From Coptis chinensis (lineage: Eukaryota; Streptophyta; Magnoliopsida; Ranunculales; Ranunculaceae): a DNA stretch of 64,000 bases. A program made the position numbers and the translations under genes. Shown here piece by piece: positions 58,501 through 64,000 of this stretch. Where the stretch lies: positions 20,652,501-20,716,500 of the forward strand of contig CM027385.1 of NCBI GenBank assembly GCA_015680905.1, in the 5' to 3' direction. The notes under the pieces are model-generated. The model was not told the DNA's origin and did not search any database. It was given only the letters and a program-made list of their open reading frames with translations. Numbering within the stretch: the first letter of the stretch is position 1; each line of letters starts with the position of its first letter.

Positions 58501-58743
58501 AATCAAAGAAAATCGTAAAGGATTTGCCTCGAGAAGTAATTTGTGTGGCCTCCGAAGACGGAAGGGTTCTCTGGTCGAGAGATAGCAAAGCTTGTGGCAA
58601 GTGTCCAAGCATCCGTCTACGGAACCCATGACTGCGTACTAGATTCCCATCTATTCATGGAAATCGTAAATTTTAAAGTTGCAGAGCATCAACAGAGGAT
58701 AAAGATTGCAGCAGCTGGTGGCGTTGTGAAACCAAGATCATAA
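49555..58743 (+). CDS. ATAD3: ATAD3-type mitochondrial AAA+ ATPase (8 exons, frameshift in exon 8)
   Basis: The plant ATAD3 family consists of membrane-bound AAA+ ATPases of mitochondria, implicated in nucleoid and inner-membrane organisation. Exons: 49555-49743, 49831-49926, 52112-52222, 52576-52885, 53285-53375, 56689-57022, 57253-57401, 58229-58743. All joints are GT-AG and in phase. Residues 1-63 form the N-terminus ([18 protein letters not shown]) with [12 protein letters not shown]. Exons 2-4 encode a long coiled coil ([35 protein letters not shown]). Exon 5 gives a membrane segment ([18 protein letters not shown]). Exon 6 has [17 protein letters not shown] and Walker A GPPGTGKT; exon 7 has Walker [12 protein letters not shown]; exon 8 has [15 protein letters not shown] (sensor 1) and [13 protein letters not shown] (Arg finger). 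A net +1 shift at about 58551-58557 puts [13 protein letters not shown] (sensor 2) and the C-terminus in another frame, ending at TAA 58741. Unshifted, it stops at 58629-58631. The gene is probably host-derived and may be a damaged allele or an assembly error. Confidence 0.93.
49927..52111 (+). other. ATAD3 intron 2 (2.2 kb)
   Basis: It begins GTGAGTAA and ends TGGCAG. Apart from the degenerate family C LTR at 50963-51269 I see no gene. The 62-codon ORF at 51255-51443 and the ORFs near 51435-51905 show no domain. Confidence 0.8.
50963..51269 (-). repeat. Degenerate solo LTR, family C, in ATAD3 intron 2
   Basis: It aligns on the minus strand with the family C LTR: GGCGGAAGC near the start, TAAATCTAGGGTTTAAA, AAAAACCATCTAACA and a GCCATCA end. 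It is more diverged than the other copies, and I see no clear target duplication (left flank TATGG, right TGGTT). Confidence 0.6.
53649..53943 (+). repeat. Family C 5' LTR
   Basis: It starts TGATGCATGAGC and ends AGATACATTA. A TATA-like TTATATAAAGG is at 53775-53785. It pairs with 56145-56439. Confidence 0.9.
54071..56122 (+). pseudogene. Long unclassified ORF inside the family C element
   Basis: From ATG 54071 to TGA 56120-56122 there are 684 codons in one frame, broken by TAG 54653-54655. For about 55072-55267 the coding frame moves by one ([29 protein letters not shown]) and returns at the C9 run 55267-55275. The N-terminal third is rich in Arg, Ser, Tyr and His ([18 protein letters not shown]) with an acidic patch ([20 protein letters not shown]). 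The C-terminal half looks folded: [36 protein letters not shown], then a hydrophobic segment [17 protein letters not shown] that could span a membrane. I see no zinc knuckle or protease. The family is unrecognised. Confidence 0.7.
56145..56439 (+). repeat. Family C 3' LTR
   Basis: It starts TGATGCATGAGC and ends AGATACATCA, giving perfect TGATG/CATCA inverted ends. It is followed by CTTTC. Confidence 0.9.
57219..57247. repeat. (TTG)n microsatellite in ATAD3 intron 6
   Basis: About nine TTG units a few bases upstream of the exon 7 acceptor at 57251-57252. They make up part of the pyrimidine/U-rich tract before the splice site, so length changes could affect splicing. Confidence 0.8.
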
Positions 58744-59071
58744 AAACTATTGCCATTAACTCATTATGTATTTTAGTTCCTCCCTTGAAATGTGTTTCTA
58801 TCAAGAAGACATTGGGTCGGAAACTTAGTTTTCTCGTTCCTTTGTAATTTTATTTGTACTTTGGTTAAACGAATACTTTAGGAAGTAGAAGATTCAATTC
58901 ATTCCTTCCGTAAGTGATTATACTCTATCTAAACAACATTTTGACGTAAGTGAAAGCAAATAACAGAGATCATCAATCAATCTCCGTATCTAAGTATATC
59001 TACTACTAAGTTCCCGCGTTATGGCCTTATGGCAACTGGTAAAGGCATCACCAAAGCAGAGCTTTAAAATC
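58744..59071. other. ATAD3 3' flank, no gene seen
   Basis: Probable 3' UTR (TTTGTAATTTTATTTGTACT near 58842) followed by non-coding sequence. Confidence 0.5.
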
Positions 59072-59308
59072 CAGGGAAACGTCATCTTTTTGGAGGGCAC
59101 GTCAGTTTTTGGGGGGCAATAATAAAGAGAGCGAAAACTCTATATTAATCAGGGAAACGTCATCTTTTTGGAGGGCCACGTCAGTTTTGGGGGCGCAATA
59201 ATAAAGAGTAGCGAAAACTCTATATTAATCAGGAAACGTCATCTTTTTGGAGGGCCACGTCAGTTTCTGGATGGCAATAATAAAGAGTAGCGAAAACTCT
59301 ATATTAAT
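59072..59308. repeat. Tandem repeat, three units of 78-80 bp
   Basis: Units are 59072-59149, 59150-59229 and 59230-59308. Each begins CAGGGAAACGTCATC or CAGGAAACGTCATC, contains CACGTCAGTTT and AATAATAAAGAG, and ends GCGAAAACTCTATATTAAT. The units differ at few positions. Confidence 0.92.
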
Positions 59309-60299
59309 AGTTGTTCCAACTGAGAAGATAATCCTCTTTTATAACACATGAAATTAGACAAGAAAAAACATAAGTGAAGTCACTGCCAACTTAAGTAAAG
59401 TCATGTGGACAATTTCTATTAAAGGTTTGGGCTTCGGGTCTTTAAAACCTTTGTAAGAACGAGGACAATTATCAAGTGATAAATATGGAGGCCCATTTAG
59501 GGGCTGCGCTAGAAGCTATTTCTATTTTAGGTCTGTTAAATTTGAAGAAAACGGCCCGTATCCAGGCCCCATTGGTGATGCCCTAAGAACTAAGAAGTGA
59601 GAAGGAAGTTGGAAAGAAATCTACACTAAATGATAGCAGGGTCTTCCGGAATACTCTTCCCAATATCGAGTAGGCAATTTAAGATTTCCTTATTTACTTA
59701 ATTTAAAAGCACCTCCCTCACAAAATTTAGAATAAGCCCCACTTTTATTAATATAATTTTAACAAGGTTCATTTTTTATTAATAATTTAGAAACACCTCT
59801 CTAATGTCACTTAAATTAAATAATTACCTCAATTTCCCACATTGAAATTAAAACAAGTCCTATTTTATTTTGATAATTTAAAAGAACCTCCCTAATATTA
59901 CTTAAATAACATAATTATTTTCTATTTTGTTTAAAAATAAATAAATAAATAAATATCTCCTATATAATTACAATTACCTTTTACAATTATAATTCAAAGA
60001 AACCATACTAACTATGCGCAGTACAGGTTTGCATTTTTGTCTCTACTAGCCGTGGCACCCTTCTCAACCAAACAGTGTATTTCTAATCTCTTAATTTTAA
60101 GATTTTAGAACCACCTCCCTTAATTATTCTAATCAGCTCCCTTTTTAAACAATTTATAAAAAAAAACTATTTCACTTTATTAACAATAATTCTAGGGAGA
60201 CAGGGAATAAGCCCGTTTTAGTGACTGGCTGACGTGGTATACTCTCTCACGTGAGTACTTACAACAATAGTAACAAAGACTACAAAGGCTAAAAAGAGA
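59309..60299. other. AT-rich intergenic region with irregular repeats
   Basis: Imperfect repeats of a CACCTCCCTAATNTNACTTAAAT-like phrase occur between 59710 and 60150, with TAAA microsatellite at 59935-59954. No gene is seen. Confidence 0.5.
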
Positions 60300-60722
60300 G
60301 GGAAAGTTGGAAACTAAAGAAGAAGTGGGAAAAAGTGGAAACTTAAATGTCTCCTCTTCTCTTCTCTATACTTTCGTCTCTTCTCTTCTCTGTACTTTCG
60401 TCCATGCCCAAATTTCTCATCTTTTCTCTTTTTCTAAGCGATCCATCACGGGGATTTCAAACTTTAGGAGATTCCAGACACTGATAAATCAAAACTAGTT
60501 AATTTCAACCATATCAATCCTAATTTAGGTATTTGATTGTATTCTTGACTAAGTTTTTATTTTGCATGCATACTTATAATTCATTGAGGCTTACAAACTC
60601 ATTTTGATCTGTTAAATCCTCCGTATATACATGTATTAAACCATATTTTCAAAATGTTATAAATCAAATTGATATTGTATCACTTGACACATTTAGTAAT
60701 CATTCAATTTCATCTTGCAGAA
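60300..60722 (+). promoter_or_regulatory. Probable 5' leader and leader intron of the FAR1-related gene
   Basis: A pyrimidine-rich leader with a duplicated TCTCTTCTCTRTACTTTCGTC unit lies at 60352-60403. A possible donor (TTTAG/GTATTTG, about 60527) and a good acceptor (CATCTTGCAG ending 60720) lie before the ATG at 60723. This suggests a 5' UTR intron, a common plant gene arrangement. Confidence 0.45.
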
Positions 60723-62433
60723 ATGGAAAATGAGTTACCTGGTATTACTGACGAGTACGTTGTCGAAAAGGATATGGCGGATGTAGCTGAATTTCAAGAG
60801 TGCGTGGAAAATGAAAAAGTTGATGAAGTTGAAGAAGTTCTAGGAGATCCAGAACTAGGAATGGAGTTCGGCACTATTGATGAGTATATGGAATATTTTA
60901 CTAGATATGGTAATCAAAAGGGATTTCCAGTGAAAATAAGATCTACAGAAAAGGGACAAGATGGGGCGGTTAAGTTTGTGATTCTTGCATGTGCTCGGTC
61001 GGGAATTTCGAAATGCAAGTCAAGGAATCCCTTCAAATTACATCCTGTTAGCAAAACTGGATGTAAGGCTAAGATTAGAGCTGTTATATGTTCAGATGGA
61101 AAGTTGCGGGTAACGACTCTAACGTTGGATCATAATCATGAATTGAGTCCTGGAAAATAGAGATTTTATAAGAGGAATCGGAAGATGAGCAATTATGTGA
61201 AAAGGAAACTTGTATATAATGATAAGGCGAGCATCAATACAAGCAAAACCTTTGGTTATTTTTTGTATGAAGCTGGTGGGAATGAGAACCTGGAATTTAT
61301 CAAAAAAGATTGCTATAATTATGTCGACCAATATAGGCGCCTAACACTTGGTGATGGGGATGCTATGGCACTTCAACACTACTTCCAGAATGCAAGCTAA
61401 TAATGCAATTTTTTTTTATTTGATAGATATGGATGATGATGGGAGATTAAGAAATGTTTTTTGGGCAGATACAAGGAGAAGGCCAGCTTATGAGGAGTTT
61501 GGGGATGCCGTTACCTTTGACACAACGTACTTGACTAACAAGTATGATATGCCTTTTGCTCCGTTTGTTGGTGTTAATCATCACGGCCAGTCAACACTTT
61601 TTGGGTGTGGGTTGATATCGAATGAAAATGAGAAGACATTTATTTGGCTTTTTGAGACTTGGCTTGCATGTATGAATGGTCATGCTCCCACTGCTATAAT
61701 CACTGACCAAGACAAAGCTATTGAAATCGTCTTTCCCAACACACATCACAGGTGGTGCTTATGGCACATTATAAAGAAGTTACCCGTGAAATTAAGTGGT
61801 TGCACTCAATATGAGTCTATCAAGTATGCAATGCAAAAAGCAGTTTATGACTCTTTGACTTGTGAAGAATTTGATGGACGGTGGAATAGTTTCATCAAAG
61901 AATTTAAGCTTGAAGAGAATAAGTGGTTGAGTGGGTTGTACAGTGAAAAAAGTCATTAGGTTCCGGTACTTTTACAAAATACCTTTTGGGCGGGAATGTC
62001 CTCGACTCAAAGAAGTGAAAGTATGAATGCCTTTTTTGATGGTTATGTTAATTTAAAGACAAGCTTAAAGAAATTTGTTGAACAATATGAGAACGCACTC
62101 ACGTAAGGTGCAAAAGGAGAACGAAGAGGATTTCAATTCTTTTCGATCGTTGGATTCCATGCATTACTTGATTATCCATTCGAAAACAAGTTCAAGATGC
62201 TTACACTACAGCAAAATTCAAGGAGTTTCAAGATGAGGTGAAAGGTCAACTTTACTGTGTTATTTCTTCCGTTAAAGAGGAATGTGGCTTTCAGGTGTAC
62301 GATGTTGCGCAAAACATGTTTGTAGGGACAAAGACTCATCGAGCCACTTTTAGAGTTTGTTTCAGAGAGAATGATTCTGACATTAAGTGCAATTGTCAAT
62401 TATTTGAGTTTAGGGGAATCTTATGTAAGCATG
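60723..62433 (+). pseudogene. FAR1-related / MULE-derived protein, broken and cut by Athila
   Basis: FHY3/FAR1-family proteins are transcription factors derived from Mutator-like transposases. Here ATG 60723 begins an acidic N-terminus, then the FAR1 DNA-binding domain (IDEYMEYFTRYGNQKGFP, with C, C, H and H ligands up to LTLDHNHELSPGK). TAG 61158 and a shift near 61382 follow. The MULE transposase core is at 61348-61959 (AVTFDTTYLTNKYDMPF, AIITDQDKAI, HRWCLWHIIKKLP). TAG 61957-61959 follows, then FWAGMSSTQRSESMNAFFDG, a further stop near 62104, and KCNCQLFEFRGILCKHV, the SWIM zinc finger, at about 62387-62436. The Athila LTR begins at 62434 inside this finger. At least three stops and one frameshift make it a pseudogene. 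Confidence 0.85.
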
Positions 62434-63806
62434 TGATAAAATGTAAAATGTATAGTCTACCTACGTAATGAACTACGAATCCAAAACGTAAGTAAACTAG
62501 AACTTGGACTTTTACGTTTCTAATATCAAAGCTTCTACTCTCGATGCGAATTGCACTAAATGGAGTATGAAGTTCGTTCCACTCCTAGTTCCCTAGCATG
62601 GATTGTTTTCTAAGTCTAACTAGTCGTTGTTAAGTCAATGAGAGCTTTACGAAGGGTGTTATACTACGATGAAACTAAAATGAGTCTACGTTGAATTTAA
62701 CTACGAATACTATGGGAATATGCTTGTTTTTGAATCTAGATAAAGGATTAGAGGGGAATTGAATCTACCTCGAATCCAACTCAATAACCTAGTATAGATT
62801 CTTGTATCTCGATTCTCACGTTCTTCTGGCAAGAAATTGAGTTCTAATCCCTAGTGTTCATGGCATTTCTACCGAAAGTACTAACTAGCATGTGAAGTCG
62901 TCCACCCATTCTCATGGCGAAACACGACTTTCTAGAGTGGAATAGATTCTACAACCAATTCTATACTAACCACTAAGTTTTCATCAAGGCTTCATCAAAC
63001 CCTCTAATGGAGGATTTAGCCTTGATTCATCAAACTAACAATTCCCATTAAATCTAAACTAAACATAATGAAAAGATTCTAACTTTATGCGATTTCACTA
63101 AACAATAATCGAAATCTAATTAATAACTATGAAATGATAGCAAACAATAATGGAATTTAGATCTATAAATCGAAATTGACAAAATAACTATTTTTATTAT
63201 CTAATCAATCAAGAACAATAATTTGAGAGTTTAATCTAAAACAAGAATTGAAATGAAATTAAACTTAATTAATCTAATGAAAACTAGATCTAGAATTAAG
63301 GTTTAATGGAGGCTAACTAATCTAATTTATTTTCTAACCTAACTATCTACCATTAACAAAGAATGAAGCTTTTGTTTTTATACATCCAGATCTAAAAAAT
63401 CGTGCATGGGCTTGGAGCCAGGGTTTGGGCGAGAGAATCAGGCCCAAAACCCAATCTTTTCAAATCAAAAGGCCTCTTCAGCTGCAGTTGACTTCCACAG
63501 ACTTTTCGTCCACTTCTGCTCCTCTGATTGGGTCAAGGCTTGGACCATTACAAAGCTCTTTCCGAGCCGGTCGTTTTGACATAAGGTATGCCCAATTCCG
63601 TCTGAGTCCAAAGATACGGCTTTGGAAGTTCTGACTTTTTGCTCCTCAGATCTCGCTAAAGTGGTACATTTCTGCACATAATGGACTTTGAAGCCCTGAA
63701 ATGCATAAAAAACGCGTGTCGGTGTTAACTCTTACTTATTATTCACATAATTGGTCTAACAAGATGATTATTAAGGGGTTAAAACTACAGTTTTGGGCTC
63801 TTATCA
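62434..63806 (-). repeat. Athila LTR (minus strand)
   Basis: It aligns as the reverse complement of 7605-9081 and 20939-22413, diverged and slightly shorter (1373 bp). On the minus strand it starts TGATAAGAGCCC (63806) and ends near TTTTATCA (62434). Because the polypurine tract lies to its right (63807-63820), it is the 3' LTR of an element that extends beyond the window. Confidence 0.85.
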
Positions 63807-64000
63807 AACCACCCCAAACACATTTTGCTTGTCCTCAAGCAAATATGAGAAAATTAGAATAAGTGACCAAAATGGAGTTCTAACTACTCTCGTTTATTTG
63901 AGTCGCGATTGCATTGACCATATGCAACAAGGCCTTAAACCACTAGGAATTCCCTAGTGGACGAGTTATAACCTCGTGAGAGTTTTCGATGAAGGTACTC
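63807..64000 (-). mobile_element. Athila element interior, 3' end (minus strand), truncated by window edge
   Basis: The minus strand reads TTGAGGACAAGCAAAATGTG, a polypurine tract (GTTTGGGGTGG) and the LTR start. The rest matches the 3' untranslated part of the 7605-22413 element (about 20750-20938) in reverse. Confidence 0.85.

Noticed and set aside
58532..58557. A mini-intron explaining the ATAD3 exon 8 shift
   Set aside because: A GTAATT...GAAG stretch exists but would be about 24 bases, too short for a plant spliceosomal intron.

Overview
The window is nuclear DNA of a flowering plant, most likely a eudicot. The evidence is AT-rich intergenic DNA, GT-AG introns in an eight-exon ATAD3-type AAA+ ATPase gene, and a dense nest of plant-type transposable elements: Ty1/copia, Ty3/gypsy of Athila and Tat type, CACTA, LINE, a fold-back MITE and a FAR1/MULE-derived gene. 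I see no prokaryotic or organellar genes and no CRISPR array. The species cannot be told from the sequence. At least four fifths of the window is transposon-derived.

Layout. 1-502: end of a long LTR (family A, minus strand) sitting inside the integrase of a Ty1/copia element that runs to 3791. 3792-7350: two LINE 3' fragments and a solo LTR (family C) with target duplication ATGAC. 7352-23600: a decayed copia gag/protease fragment split by a 14.8-kb Athila-type Ty3/gypsy element (7605-22413, target duplication GTGAC, both LTRs, gag-pol with several breaks, two extra 3' ORFs). 23946-25207: solo LTR of family A (target duplication AAAGC). 25213-30623: old debris, including an Athila-like LTR start, low-complexity coding scraps on the minus strand, retrotransposon 3' ends and a 189-bp fold-back element. 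30629-48958: a minus-strand Tat-type gypsy element (target duplication ATTGT) holding a family A solo LTR (31381-42895, target duplication ACATC), which holds a 10.25-kb CACTA element (32064-42314) with both En/Spm-type genes. This is a three-level nest.

49555-58743: the main host gene, an ATAD3 homologue (mitochondrial AAA+ ATPase) in eight exons. The upstream exons encode a coiled-coil N-terminal half and a membrane segment; the downstream exons encode the AAA+ core. Intron 2 carries a degenerate family C LTR. Intron 5 carries a complete 2.79-kb non-autonomous LTR retrotransposon of family C (target duplication CTTTC), whose interior is one long, unrecognised ORF rather than gag-pol. The last exon of the ATAD3 copy has a frameshift just before the sensor-2 region. 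59072-59308: three tandem copies of a 79-bp unit. 60723-62433: a FAR1-related (MULE-derived) gene with stops and frameshifts, cut in its SWIM zinc finger by a minus-strand Athila element that runs off the right edge.

How the parts relate. The insertions give a relative time order: copia before Athila, Tat before family A LTR before CACTA, FAR1-like gene before the right-hand Athila. The most unusual items are the non-autonomous family C element with its own long ORF, the spliced plus-strand gene remains antisense inside the Tat element, the repeated polypurine-like tracts in the Athila 3' region, and the ATAD3 frameshift.
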